This document shows positions 1-15,000 of a DNA stretch of 33,792 bases, piece by piece (positions within the stretch are counted from its first letter, which is position 1; every line of letters starts with the position of its first letter). The translations under genes were made by a program, and so were the position numbers. Under the pieces are notes generated by a model that was not told the origin of the DNA, did no database searches, and saw nothing but the letters and a program-made list of their open reading frames with translations. This DNA comes from Elusimicrobia bacterium RIFOXYA12_FULL_57_11 (GTDB lineage Bacteria; Elusimicrobiota; Elusimicrobia; Elusimicrobiales; UBA9959), in assembly GCA_001800275.1 (NCBI GenBank), contig MGVB01000122.1:1-33792 (forward strand). Direction: 5' to 3'.

Positions 1-2
1 AG

Positions 3-3000
3 CCCGCGCCGTACGTCAGCCGGCGCTTTATGGTTGACGGCACTCCGCCCGCCATAGTGATAACCACGCCCACCGCTTCGGCCGTGAGCGCCATAGCTTA
101 CCTGATGGGCACGGTGGATGCTTCCACCTCGGGGCACAAGCAGACCGAAATACGCATTTCCACCGGCACTACCCCCGACACCCGCTATTGGAAGGACGGA
201 ACCGGCTGGCTGCCCTCCCCGGATACCTGGAACACCGTGCTGCCGGGCCTTACCTGGCCCACCTCGTGGCAGTATAGCGTGGATCAGACCGCGGCCATGC
301 TTAAAGACGATACCCGCTACACCGTGTCGGCGCGGGCGCTGGACTGGGCTGGCAACTACTCCGCCGTTTATTCCACATACTCTTTCACCTATGACAGGAC
401 CGCCCCGGCGGTGGCAATATCCTCGCCGGTCGCCGCTGAAACCTACTCTGCCATAAAACCGGTAGTTATCAACGGCACCTCGCTTAACGGCCAGCTCTCC
501 CAGGACACCGGAGTCAGCACGATGGCGGTGCGGATAGTCAGAGATCCCAACGGCACTCCCGCGTATTTCAACGGTGCCTCGTTCGGCGCAAGCTCGGTGT
601 GGCTGCCAGCGCACGGCACCACGGGCAACTGGGACTACGCCAGCGCCAGTCTTACCTGGGAGAATACCACGCAGTACCGCATAGACGCGCGGGCCACGGA
701 CTTCGCCGGCAATATGACAGCGCCGGTGCAGTCTACCGTGTTTAAGTACGATATAGAAACGCCCACTTCCACGCTTACATACCCGCTGCCGGGCTATACC
801 ACCGGGTTTACGCAGATAAGCGGTACCGCCTCGGACGAACAATACGGAAGCAGGCAGTATTTTGCCGGCCTGGCCAGCGCTACCGTGAATGTAGCAGTCA
901 AGAACCTTACCACGCTGCGGTGGTGGAACGGCAGCGACTTCACCAATTCCGCGGAACCGGTGTGGTACGAGGCTTACAACAGCACCGACGTTACGCCCAA
1001 CCAGTTCAGCTACAGCCTGGACGCCGGGCTGCTGGCGTATATGGCCAACCCGGCCAACCAGAACGTAAGCTACCTGCTGGTGCCGTGGGCGTTCGACCTG
1101 GCGGAGAACCGGGAATATGGGCCCGCCGGCGGTAAGCCTACCAACGCCAATGTGCTGACCGCGGGGGTCGGGACGGTTATTACCTACGACCGGCAGAAAC
1201 CCCTTACCTACATAACGCAGCCCGCCGCTGCCGCCAGCTATTACCGGACGCTGGCGGACATCACCGGCACTGCGGGTGACAATGCCGGAATAACCGAAAT
1301 TAAGTTCACGGTGTTCCAGCTTTCGCCCAACAAGTATTACACCCCGGCAGGGTGGGTGGACGGCGCCGAGAGCGCGGCCCCGTGGCTGACGGCGGTGCCC
1401 ACGTTCACCCAGCCTACCGCCTCGTGGACCTATAATATTCAGGATTCCACCTGGACCAGCGGCTACCAGTACCGTGTTCGGGCGCGCGCCCGCGACGTGG
1501 CGGGCAACTACGACACGGTTTACGCCACCTCCACTTTCACCTACGATAGCCAGGTCCCCGGCTCCACGGTTACGGCCCCGTCCGACTGGATGCATATAAA
1601 TAACGGCGCGCTGCCGCTGGAACTCAGCGGCTCCAGCTGGGATCTGGGCGGCTCCAATGTGGACCGGGTAAATGTCTACCTGCGCAGGTCTGACGGGTCT
1701 TACTGGGACAACAGCGCCACCTGGTACCCGCCGGCCAGCCCGCAGCTGCTTACCGCTAATTTCACCAACCCCTGGACGCTGACCGTGGATAACGACATGT
1801 ACACCGGCCTCGACGGCGAGGTGTTCAGCGTGTACACCGGGGCTACCGACGGCGCCACCAACCAGGAAGCGCTGAGCCTCAAGGCGCGGTTCGTTTACGA
1901 TATCCGCAACCCGACGGCCACTATAACCTACCCGCTCAATACCGGGTTCGTAAGCCTTACCGGCAAGGTTACCGGCGAGTCGTACGACAAACCCAACGGC
2001 ATGGTAGGCGATGTGCGCGTGCGGATAAAGCAGCTTACAGGCGGAATCCCCGGCACTTACTACAACGTGGGCGGCGGAACCTGGGATGGTTCGCTGGTGG
2101 ATAACAGCGTGGTGCTGCACGGGACGCTCAGCTCCGGTGCCACCTGGTGGCAGCTTAACGCCGCGCCGTGGACCACCGGCTCCACCTACGAGGTAAGCGC
2201 CTATGCGGTTGACCGGGCCGGCAATACCCAGGTGGTCTACTCTACCGCTACCGACGTTACGGCCGACTTTACCGCGCCTACCTCTACCGTTACCTGGCCC
2301 GTACACGGCCTCTCCTACAACGTGGAGGTAAACGCGGTGTCTATTACCGCTTCGGACGCTGTAGGAACGCTGGCCGGGGTCAGGGTCTCCTACTTCAAGG
2401 TGGGGGAAGACCGCTACTGGAACCGGACCAACATGGCCTGGGATTCTACGGACGACAATCTTTTCTATAACGCGACCCTGGTGGGCGGCAATGTCTGGCA
2501 GGCTACCGGGATCTCCACCCCCAGCTGGGTGACCTCCGGCTCCGGTGAAATAGAGTACCGTATTTTCGCCCAGGCCTACGACGCGGCCGGCAACGCGGTG
2601 GCCAAGCCCGTTTTCCCGGCGGCCAATACCTCGCATATTCAGTTCAGGCTGAACCCGCCGCCGCCGGTTTCGGCTATAACCGCGCCAAATACCTTTACCC
2701 CGCACTGGAAAACCAACCCGGTGCCGGTAATAATGGGTACCGCCGTTTACTCCACCACGGTCCAGCTGAGGATAGTGGATTACGGCCCGGACCTGGCCGA
2801 AGGCGCCGGCAACGACGACCGGGTGTGGAACGGTACACAGTGGGAATCCACCGATACTTTCACCGGGTTCAGCTTCGTGGATTTCTACTCTGTATCCGCT
2901 TCCAGCTGGAACTGGAGCATAGCGCCGGAAAAATGGACCGTTAACCGCAAATACCGTGTGGTGTCTAAAGCCAAAAATGACACGGCTGGGACCGAGGAAA

Positions 3001-6000
3001 GCCCGGGCGGCGGCCGCGAGTTCGTTATAGACTCAACCGTGCCGGTGGCGGCTATCACCGCGCCTGTAACCGCTCCTGCCGGCGTGTTCGTCAAACAGCT
3101 CGCCTCGCTGACCGGTAATGTTTCCGATACGGCGCCTGGTCTGGTGCAAAGCGCTTATTTCAGGGTGAGCAACGCGGTTTCGCAGTACTGGAACTGGCAG
3201 GCCTCCACCTTTACGATAGCGACCCCGCCGTATACGGACCTGACCGCCGTGATTAATGCCGGGATAGCGAGCTATACCACGGATTATTTCCAGAGCGGCG
3301 CCGCCTGGGAAACTGATGCCCAATATACGGCCGAACTTTACATAAACGACAAAGCCGGCAATTCCGCCACGGCTTTGCCAGCGGTATTTACCATAGACCG
3401 TTCTTCACCCGTGGCGCAGGTGCTCCTGCCTCTGGACGTGAACGATTCCGGCGTACGCGTGCTGGGCGCCGTGTCCGGCACCGCTTCGGACAACAGGGAA
3501 AATGCCAACGTATACCTGGCCATGCAGCAGCTCAGCGGTTCCATGAAATGGTTCCATAACGATACACAAGGGTTCACGCTGACGCAGGCCCAGCCCAACT
3601 GGATAGCGCTACTGGGCAATACCAGCGGCTACCTGTCCGCCAGCGCCACTTCCTGGATGTACGCGCCGTTGGGGCTAGATGCCGCTTTCGTTTCGGGTTC
3701 CGAGGGAACCCCCGGTATAAAGTACCTTATACTGGTCAAGGCCGCGGACTCGGCCGGCAACGCGCAGGACTCGTTCGGCGTTACGATTTCCTCGCTGGTC
3801 ATAAAGATAGACAAGGCCGCGCCGTATCCTTTGCCGTCCGTTACCCTTCCCCTGGACGACCAAAACGGCGTCAGCGGCCGCTATAAAGGAACCGATATCG
3901 GCCAGGCCGCCTCCCAGTTCAACGGCACGGCGCGGGATTCTTATTACAGCGTAAATAATTCCACGGTAGCGGAGGTACGGATAAGGCTCTCTTACCTGGA
4001 CGCCACGGTCACCTGGTACTGGACCGGGTCCTGGCCCTGGGTTTCCGGTATAGATCCTGAAACCGCCTGGCAGCTTACCGACCTTACCGGCTCCGCGCCG
4101 GCCTGGGACTGGCGTTATGCCCCGGCTTCCAATATAACCTGGCCCCCCGGGGACTGGGAGTATAAGCTGGAAACCAAAGCCATGGACGACGCCCGCCCGG
4201 CGCAGGATTCCGGGGACGGCAACTGGACTGCCGCGCAGAGCCGCGGCGCGAACCTCAAATATTTTATAGTGGATAATACCCCGCCTTCCGTGGCCATTAC
4301 CACGCCGTCGGCCTCAGTCAACGCCCTTAACGCGTTTGCGGGGGTTTACGGTACCGCTGCGGCCGACAAGGCCGGCCACCAGTACAGCCAGGTGCGTATT
4401 TCCACCGGCCTGCCCGGCTTTGAGCAGTATTGGAACGGTTCCGCCTGGACAGGCTCGGCCGATACCTGGAACACCATCGCCGCCCAGTTTATCTGGCCGT
4501 CCTCCTGGTACTACACGGTGGACGGCGCCATGCTCAAAGATGACGTGGTATATACGGTGTCGGCCCGCGCCCGGGACTGGTCCGGCAATTATTCCGCCGA
4601 CTACTCCACCGTGGCGTTCACTTATGATATTACCGCGCCCACGCTGCAGATAAATACGCCGTTAAACGACGGCAATTATTCGGCTATCAAGCCGTCCACG
4701 TTCTCCGGCCAGGCTTTCAACACCCAGGAGTCGGCCTATACCGGGCCCAGCACGGTAACCCTGGCCGTTACGGATATAACAAACCCGGGCGACCTGTACT
4801 GTTTCAACGGCCTGGCTTTCGGCGCCTGCGCTGCCGCTTTGTGGCTGCCCGGCCAGAGCACCGCCGGCAGCTGGAGTTACGATATCCCCGTGGGTAATTT
4901 CCTGACCGACCATAAATACCGTTATCAGGCACGCGTCCTGGATTTGGCCGGCAACCCGTCCGCGGTCTCGAGCGTGGAAATAAAATACGACCTGGATATC
5001 CCGACCTCCACCGTAACCTCGCCGGCCGCGGAATACGTGAATACCCTGCCGGCGATAGGCGGCCAGGCCAGCGACGACCTGGCCAATAACAAGACTTACG
5101 AGGCCAGGCTGGGAACCTATACCGTAAAAGCCGCGTTGAAACTTTACTACGGCGGCTGGTGGAACGGCGTAGACGGGTTCGGCTCCGCCGACCCGGTCTG
5201 GTACGAAACCGCGGTGGATACCGGCGCCTATATTCTTAACAGCGTGGTCGTGAACTGGAACTGGAACGTGCCGCCTAACATCCAGACCGCTATAAACAGC
5301 CTGGGCACCACGGATTATCTGGCCGTTTCCTGGGCGTATGACCTTGCCCAGAACCGGCAGTATGGCCCGGCCGCCGGCGAACCTGCTGCCATCCCGGCCG
5401 GTACCGCCGGCCGGCTGATAAGGTTTGACAACCAGAAGCCGGTGGCCCTGGCCACCGCCCCGGCCAATGGCGTGTATCTGAGTACCGTTACGACACTGTA
5501 TGGCACGGTAGGCGATTCCGGCGCCGTAGACCGGGTGCATGTAATGGTAAAGGCCCGGGGCGCGTTCAACGCTTATTGGAAAGGCACGTATACCGGCACC
5601 TTTGGCGACTGGGATACTACTCCTGCCACCAAGTATACGCGCTGGAGCACCGCCACTTACGCCGGCGCCGCCTGGTCCATAACCCTGCCTTCCCTGGACC
5701 CGGTGAATAATTCTAAAATTTCAGTGTGGGTGCGCGCCGTAGATAAGGCCGGCAACTGGATGGATACGCCGGTTGCCGCCCAGTTGGACGGCAACCTGAA
5801 CGCCGATAATTCCGCCGCGCACCACTTCACTTTCGACACCAGCCTGCCGGTAACGGACGTTACGGTGCCGCAGGCGTATTTCGTGGCGGGGTCCACCAAC
5901 CTTGTCCGCGGCACGGCTTCCGATCCGGGCTCCGAGCCCAGCGGCGTAGACAGCGTGCAGGTACGGTTCGGCCGCTCGGACGGCGCCTTCTGGCATTTTT

Positions 6001-9000
6001 ATAATAATTCGTGGACAGGCACGGATTATTACGACGCGGATACGCTGGCCCCGCCCGACTGGACCAAGAATGTGGAGGCTTATTCGCAGACGGACGGCTA
6101 CCGCTATTCCGTCTGGCAGTACGCTTCCGACCGGGCGCTGAACAATACGGCCGGGGCGTCCTTCTCCACCTTCACCTTTGTGGTGGATATCACCACACCC
6201 GTGGCGGCCGTAACTTCTCCGGCTAACAATGAGTTTATCGGCGCCGTGCCGGCCATTACCGGCTTTGCCGACGACTCGGTTGAAAACCTCAGGGCCTATG
6301 CTGAAACAGGGCGTACTTATGAAGCGGGGATCAGCACCTTCGCCACCAACGCCATTGAGGTGGCGCTGCGTAATACCAGCGGTAAGTGTCCGGTGTCAGC
6401 TACCGTCCTGGAATGCTGGTGGAACGGTACTGCCTGGGAAGACAGGGCTTCGGCCGTCTGGTCCAGCGCCACCTTCTCCGGCGCTTCTTCGGGCACCTGG
6501 AGTTACGGCCTGCCGGCGGGCACCATTGCCGACGGTACGACTTATTACGCCCTCAGCCGTGCGCGCGACCGGGTGGGCAACCTGCAGACCGCCTACACCA
6601 CCAACTATTTTACCGGCGACGCCACGCCGCCCGCGTCCAGGGCCGTGTTCCCTACAGGCACGGTGTTCGCCGTTAACAGCATTTCCGGCCCCGCGTACGA
6701 CGTGCCGCCCGGAGAGGTGCGCGCTGCCGGGTCCGTCCTGATCTCCGTAAAAGAGATCGACGGCGCGCTCAGGTGTTATAAGGACCCCGGCGGTTTTCAG
6801 GCCTGCCCCGGGGGCGCTTATCCCGATAACAGGTGGTGGGTTTCAACGGGTACGCTTTCCGCGAACGCGGACCCCTATCAGCCCAGTACCTGGACCTGGG
6901 ACACCTCGCATATAAACTGGGCCAATAAAACACAGTACAGCGTAATAGCCCTGGCCGTGGATAAAGCCGGCAACACGAAACCTGCCGGGGGGGTTGAAAA
7001 TTCCGATATCGGGTTCTATATAAACACGCCGCAGCCCGACACCATCATAGGCTCTCCGTCTGGTTATGACGGCCAGAATTACAAGGGTACGGATATCCTT
7101 TCTGTGGCCGGGACCGGCGTCAACCTCAGGGATGTGGACAGCGTACAGGTGCGCATAAAGCGCCTGCTGGCGCCTGAGGCCTGGTGGTACCAGAATAGCG
7201 AGGTTAAGCATTGGGTGGCTTACGACACTTATACCTTTGTCAGCCACGTAGCCAATTCGTGGTCACAAACCGTGGATGGCGCGGCCGCGTTCACGATAGA
7301 CAACGCTTCCTATACTATTTCCGCTACCGGCTACAACTCCACCGGCGAAGTGGACCCCTCGCCTTCCGAGCTGACGGTAGTAATAGACAACACCAACCCG
7401 ACAGGCGCGGTGCTGGTGCCCGGCGGGCAATTTATACGGTCCATGCCCTCTGTCTCCGGTACCGCCACGGACATCGGCAATATAACGCAGCCTTCTCTGC
7501 AGAAGGAGTTCGGCGGGAACGTGTACGCCAGGATAAAGGTTATGTCCGGCGACACGGAGACCGGCTATTATTGGTTCGGTTCCAGCTTCTCCGCGGCCGG
7601 CGCCAACACGAACGCCGCCAACATAGAGACCAATTATTCCGCGCAGGAAACAGTGAGCTGGTCTACAGCCACCCTGGTGAACAACGGCCTGAAGGACGGC
7701 CGGCAGTACAAGGTTTTCCTCCTGCCCAAAGACAAGGCCGGCAATATAGAACAGAACGAGAACGACATGGCGGCTTCCTATACCATGACTTTCGACACCA
7801 CTCCCCCGGCCGCTTACCTGGCCGCCCCGGCCCACCGGCAGGTGTTCCGCAGCCTCACGGGCCTCAGCGGTACCTCTTTCGACCCGCTGGGCGCCTACGT
7901 GCCGAAATCCCGCTCCGACCTGTCCGTAGTGCAGGCGCAGCTCTATTACGAGGCAGGCAACAGCTACTGGACCAGCGCCGGCTTCTCCACGGATGTTTCC
8001 TCCTTCAATATAGTCGCCGGCACCGATATCTGGACGTATGCGCCCGCCGGCTTGTCCGACGCGCTGGTCAGCGGGAGAACTTATGTGCTGCAGGTACAGG
8101 CCGTTGACCGCGCGGGCAACGTGCAGAACGGGTTTACCGACGGCGTTTCCTCCATAACCTTTGTCTGTGATAAAACACCCCCGTCCTCCGTTATAACCAA
8201 GCCGGTCCATAAGGGAAAGTACCAGCCGTCCGGCCTTACCGGGGCCTATGCGTTAACCGGTCTGGCTTCGGACGCCCTGCTGCCTTTTGCCCCCGAGCAG
8301 TTGCATAAGGTGCAGTTCAACTTAAGCTACCTGTATGGCAGCACCACCTATTACTGGGACAGTTCAATCTTCAATAGTGCCATCTCTTCGGATACCGCCT
8401 GGCGCAGCGCCACCGGCACCGATACCTGGCGCCAGAATTTCACGGATACCAACTGGATCTCCGACAGGAACTACACCCTGCTTACCCGCGCCTTCGACAA
8501 GGCCGAACCTATGGGAACTGACGGCGGCAATATGCAGGACCCGCCCGCTATCAGCACCTTTGTGGTGGACGGCACGCCGCCGGTGTCGAGGATCTCCACC
8601 CCTGCGGCCCTTGGCTTTATACAGGGTTCCCTGGCCCAGATCTCCGGCACCAGTTTTGCCGGCATCTCGGGGCTGGACGAGCTTAAATTACAGATTTATT
8701 ACGACTATATCCCGACCGGCGACCGCTGGTACTGGACCGGCCTCTCCTGGAGTTCGCCTACCCCGGTGGACATGAACATGACTTTCGACGTGTCTCCGGA
8801 CACCGTGAGCTGGACTTACCCGGGCATTTATTCCCCGCCTACTATTTCCACCAATAACCAGGTTTACAGCCTGTCCATAGCCGGTAAGGACCTGGCCGGC
8901 AATCAGGAGGCGGTCTCGGTCATAACGGTTACCGCCGACTTCAGTTATCCTACGCTCACTATTTCCACTCCGATGGCGGGAGCTGACGCTTTCTACAGCG

Positions 9001-12000
9001 CTGTGCGGCCCATGCCGGTGATGCGGGGCAACAGCCTTGATGCGCCCGCGGGAATACTGCTGCCGATAAAGGCCGAAATAAGCAAACTGCTGCCCGGGCG
9101 GGCCGTGGAAGAGCGCTGGGATGCCGGCCAGTGGAGCGTGGCCGGTTCCACTTTCCTTATAGTTAACTCCGTGCTTAACGCGTGGGATATGGCAACGCCG
9201 CCGCTGGCTGCTAATAAACGCTACAGGACGGATATGTGGGCCAGGGATAATGCCGGCAACATAACGCCCGTGGACCAGTTGCCTGGCGCGGTTTACCGGG
9301 AATTCATCTACGATGTAAATAAACCTTCGTCCACAATCCTTGTTCCTTCCCAGGCCTGGCATAACAGGGCGCAGATAACCACGCTCCGCGGCAGTGTGGC
9401 GGACTGGGTAAATCTTTCCACGGAATCTTATTCCGGTATTGTGCCGGCCGGCATAGACATGCGCATAATAGACGTTACCGCCGGCGACAAGAATTATAAC
9501 GGGCTGGGCGCTTTCGACGATGGTACCACCGGCCGCCCGCTGACTGTAACCTATTACGGGCCCAACGACTCGCACTTCGGTTTCATGCTGAGTTCTGCGG
9601 CGGTCTGGTCGTACACGGGCGGTGTGGAAACCTGGCCGCCGGCGCTGCTGGAGAATAATCTTTACAGGGTAAGGGTGCGGGCGCTGGACCGCGCCGGCAA
9701 CCAGGAAACTTACGTGGACCGGGAGTTCCAGTACGACAACTCGGCCCCTACCACCACTGTCACCATGCCGTTGTCGCTTAACTATTCCTCGGTAGCCGTG
9801 ATCTCCGGCGCTTACGATGAGGCAGGCTCCGGCATAAACCCCGGTAACGGCGTGCAGCTGATCATAGAGCAGGTAGGCGTAGGGTACTGGAGCGGCTCCG
9901 GCTGGGACGCCGGGTTTGTGCCCGGTACGCACTGGAAGAACGCCACCTCTATAGGCGGCAACGCCTGGTCTTATACCAACGCCGCCCTTATAGCGGAGTT
10001 CGAGGCTTTGAAAGCTATTCCCGCTTCGCTGTCCTACAGACTTTATGTCAGGGGGCGCGATACGGTTGGTAATGTCAACCGGCCGGACGCGCTGCCCGCA
10101 GCCGCAGACGTGCAGTTCCTCCTTGACCCGGTGGTCCCGGTGTCTACGGTTACTTCCCCGGCGCCGGGCGCGTGGCTCAGGAACACCATCTCTTCCATTT
10201 CCGGTACGGCCAGCGACTGGAGCATGGGGACGCCCTCCGGCCTTAAGCGGGTGGAAATGCGGCTGTCGCGGCTTAATTCCCTTTCCGCGAGGACTTATTA
10301 CCATTGGGTCCTTAAAACCTGGACGACCTTTGCCTCGGACTGGGTATTCAAGCCGGCCGAAGCGGGGCCGACTCCCTGGATCAAGGATATCCCGGAGATA
10401 GCCTTCACCGATCCAGGCAACTCCGGGGATGGCTACCGCTTTGAGGTGCAGGCGCGGGCCATAGACAACACGGAAACCATAAATGACGGACCCAATACCG
10501 AGGTGGCTTACTCCACCGCTACTTTCGTTGTAGACTATTCCACGCCGCAGGTGGCCATAGCCGCGCCGGTGCATCTTTCGTACTTCAAAACAATGACCGC
10601 CATTTCCGGTACCGCAGTGGACCCTTCCCCTGTAGGGTCTGGCGGCATTCCCAGCGCCCTGGGAGCGCTGTGGGTGGAGCTTTCGGATACCGACAGGGTG
10701 CCCGCGCGTTATTGGAACTGGAACGGGGGCGCCGCCGGTTTCTGGCAGGCCGCTTACAGCTCCGGCCCCATAGCCGCCGTAGAGGGCTGGACCATCCCTA
10801 TATCTTCCCTGCCGGTTAACGCGCCGGCCTCCGCCGCTAATTCCTGGGCGGTTAACCGCTCCAGTGCTTCGTTCGTCCTGAAGGTCAAGGCGCTGGACCG
10901 CGCCGGTAATTACCTGGATTTCGGCCTTACCCAGTCCACCTTCACGCTGGACACGCAGCTGCCGGTTTCCGCCATAACCGCGCCGGCGGTGGACGACGCC
11001 GCCGAACAGGTGATAGACAGCATAACCGGCACCGCGCAGGATTTTACCGCCGGCATCTCCACCGTGCAGGTGACCATACAGCAGGACGGCATGCAGAGCG
11101 ACATTGCGTGCAATACCGGTTTTAATACCATGTACTGGGACGGCGACTCCTGGGAGCTCTCGGAAAAATGGCTGGGCGTTACAGCCTACAGCTCCGGCGA
11201 TAACTCCTGGAGCTACAATTCCACCGGGGTAGTCTGGAAGGCGCAGTGCTACTACCTTATCAAGTCCAGCGCCGCGGACAATGCTTCCAACGGTCAGGCC
11301 CCTTTCGGAACGCGCCGGTTCAAGTTCGTGCCGCCGCCATCGAATACGGGAATAACTGCCCCCAAAGACACGCTTTATTACAAGAACATATCGCTGATCA
11401 GCGGTACGGCCAATGCCGCCACCAAGACCGTGGCTCTTACTTTGAGCCGCAAAGGTTATACCGAGTTCTGGAATTTTAATACCAAGGTCTGGCAGGGCTC
11501 CCTGGTCTCCACCGCTAACGCGGTAGCCGGCGCCTGGACCTATGGCCCCCTGCCGCCGGAGCTGGTATTCGTAACCGGCTCTTCATATACTTTCACCGCC
11601 ATAGGGCGCAATTTTTCGGATGTGGACGAGACGGGCTATATAACCAACCAGGTGTTCGTTGATACGTCCGTTCCCGCGGCGCAGGTGCTGCTGCCGTCCG
11701 ACACCAGGGCCTATTATAACGCCATGCCAAGGCTGGGCGGCCTGGCGGCGGACCCGCCGGGCGGCACGCCAGCGGCCGGTATTTACAAAGTTTGGGCGGA
11801 GCTCAGGGATATGAACGGCCCTTCCGCCTTTAAATACTGGGACAATGTGTCCTCAACCTACACCGTTATCTGGAACCAGTTCAACAATCAGGACTATAAC
11901 AAGGCCGATTACTTCGTGGCCGCTTCCTCGTGGGAATACGTGGTAAGTTACCCGACGGCCGCTTTTGTGAACGGCGTACAGTACAGGGTAAAAGCGAAAG

Positions 12001-15000
12001 CCCTGGACAATACTTACAATAACACGGCCCTGGAAGGAACCGAGTCTGATTTCTCCGCGGCGGTCCCCGTAATATTCAATTTCGACATAAGCGTCCCCAC
12101 CGCGGTAGTGGCGTCCGTGGCTCCGGGCCAGTCGCGCTCGGCCGTGACGGTGGCTTCCGGCACCATACAAGAAGAACTTGTGCTGGCTAATCAGTCCGGG
12201 CAGCCCGGAGAACAGCTGCAGTCCGTAAAAGTACATCTGAAAAATAACAACTCCGGCCAGTACTGGACCGGCTCCGGGTGGAGCGGCGTAGCGTCGGTTT
12301 CTACCGACGCGGCGGTTTACCAGTCCTCCTGGGCGGCTACCGCGCTGCCGGTCTGGGCTGATGCCGTAAGCTATACAATGTGGGCCGAGGCGTCCGACAA
12401 GGCCGGCAACGCGCAGATTAATTTCGCGGGCAACGGTTCGTCGGTAACATTCACGGCGGATAACTCCGCCCCGCTGGCAGCCATAAATTCCGTTCAGACC
12501 GGAGCCCGGCTGGCCGCGCTGGCGGCCATCTCCGGCACGGCCATCGATCCCAACTGGTCCACTAATTCCGGTATAGCCGCCAAAGAAAATATACAGGTGC
12601 AGGTGTCGTACCTGTATGGTCCCGACACTTATTATTATGACAACGGCCCCGCCTTCTCCTCTTTTACGCTCACAGATACCAACTCCTGGTGGGACGCTTC
12701 GGACTGGGTGCCGCAGGGCGCTTCTTCAGGTACCTGGTCGTACGACGCATCGGGGCAGCTTGGTGCGGCTATGAAGTCCGACAGGGTTTACCGGGTAAAG
12801 GCCAGGGCGCAGGACAACGCCGTGCCGCTGCCCAACCCTGCCGTCATAACGGCGAATATTGTGGAGAAGTTCGATATCGTGTTCGACACCACGCCGCCGA
12901 CCGTGCTGGCCACGGCTCCCGTAAGCGGCGTGAAACTGAACTATGTTCCTGTGATAGGCGGTACCGCGGACGCCGTGCTTTCCGGCCTGAAGGACGTGCG
13001 CATAGACGTTTCCTCGTTCGTCTCCGGCGGCTGGGTTGCGGTAAGCGCCAATAACCCGGCCGACGGCATATGGTACAGCTCCTGGTCCTGGACCGGGCTG
13101 GCGGGCCTGGTCTCAAATACCACCTACCAGCTGGTGGTCAGGGCCCAGGATAACGCCGATAACTGGTCGCCGGTGTATTCGACCATAACTTTCGTGTATG
13201 ACATTACGCTTCCGGTGACGGTCATTGTAAAGCCGGTCGTAGAGCAATTCTACGGCGATAACCCGGCGGAGCCTGTTTTCTATCTGGACCAGCTTGCCGG
13301 TTCGGCTTCGGACGCTTTCGGTATAAGCAGGGCCGAGGTCCGGCTGTACGATGTTGTTTTCAGCTCCTATTTCCATACTACCGGCTGGGTGGTTAATGTC
13401 AGCAGCTGGCTGGCGGCCGGCGCCGCAGCCTGGCAGTACGCGCCTCCCGCGCTGGCTGACGGCCACCGCTACCGCCTTGAGGCCAGGGCTTACGACCTGG
13501 CCGGCAACCTGGGCGATCCCGCAACCGCGTACTTCTATTACGACGCCACCCGGCCGGTTTTGACGCTCGCAGGGCCGGATACCAGCGGGTTCCATAACAA
13601 CCTGCCGCAGGTAAGCGGCCAGGCTTCGGACCCTGCCAGCGGGCCGTTCAAGTCAGACATGCACCTCGCGCATATAGCCATACAGAGAAGCCCCGAATCC
13701 GGCGGCTTGTGGTGGGATGGGGCGGCCTTTACCTCCGCCGGCAGATACTGGGTGGCCTGTAACTCGTATGACTGGGGCGTAGGGCCGGATTGGGCGCTGA
13801 CCGGGGCCTCCACTCCCAGCTGGGTGAACAATACGCGCTACCGCGTTGAAGCCCGCGCCATGGACGTGGCCCGCAACACCTCCGCCAGTACCCCGCAGGA
13901 ATTCGTTTACGACACCCAGGCGCCCGCCAGTTCCATTACGGTCCCTTCCGGAGCCTGGGCCTTCCTGGGCGCGCTGCCGCTGGTGCGCGGTACGGCGGCG
14001 GATATGAATTCCCTGGGCCAGGTGCAGCAAAGCGAACTGCGGGTGAAGAGCGGTGAAAGTTCTTTCTACTGGAGCTGGGGGGATATGGATTTCACCATAG
14101 CCTCGCCCGATGCCGCCTGGTTCGTGGCTGCCACCACCGAGGCCGTGGCGTATTCCAAGTGGTTCAGCACCGGCACCCCGCCCGGCCCGCTGGGAGGGGG
14201 CATGCGTTTTGACAGCGGCATTGCCTACGAGGTGAACGCCCGCACGCTGGATAAAGCCCTGAACTACAGCGCGGTGTATGCTACCAGGACCTTCACTTTC
14301 GACGTGCACAAGCCTACCGGCACCATCAGCCTGCTGGCCGGCGCCCTGCCCGGCGCGTATCACCGCCAGGCGGGGCCGGTGTCCGGGGCGGCTTTTGACG
14401 GGCCGGCTCCGGGCGGCGCTGGTATGGCTCTCATAGACGCTGACGGCTCCCAGCTGCGTATACTTGAGAAAGACACCGGCTTGTGGTGGAGTCACGGGAC
14501 AGGGGTGTTCGATAACCCGAACGGCAGTACAGCGTGGTTCCGTGCCGGCGGCGCTTCGGAAAATTGGACGTATACCCATGCCCTGCTCAACACCCGCCTT
14601 TTCAGCGGGCGCGGCTATACGGTGCAGTACCGCGGCCGCGACAAGGCCGTGCCGGCGAATTACGGCCCTTCTTCGGACGGGCTGGATTCCGCCTTCACGC
14701 TGGACAAAGACTCTGTTACCTTTACAGCGGATACCGTGGTCCCAGTCTCTCGCGTAAGCTTGCCTGCGGACAAGGCCCAGGTAAGGGGTGTTGCCGCTAT
14801 TTCCGGCACGGCCCAGGATGCGCTCAGCGGCATTGCCGCCCCGGGGCAGGTTGCCGTAAGCGTGCAGGAAGTTTCTCCCGGCAACGCTTACTGGAACGGC
14901 GTTATTCCCGGCACGTTCACCGCCACCTTTGAAACGTTCTACCCGCTGTCCGGGGCCGGGCTGGGCGGCGCCTATGACGGCTATAACTGGAGCGTAACCA

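Noticed and set aside
7211-8107. Plus-strand ORF of 298 aa in another frame
   Set aside because: It is an alternative-frame shadow inside the giant gene, Arg-rich and without a domain.
8688-10574. Long minus-strand ORF of 628 aa
   Set aside because: It lies wholly opposite region A repeats. Its translation is low-complexity H/R/G/V-rich with no domain, and it arises from GC-biased codons in the sense frame.
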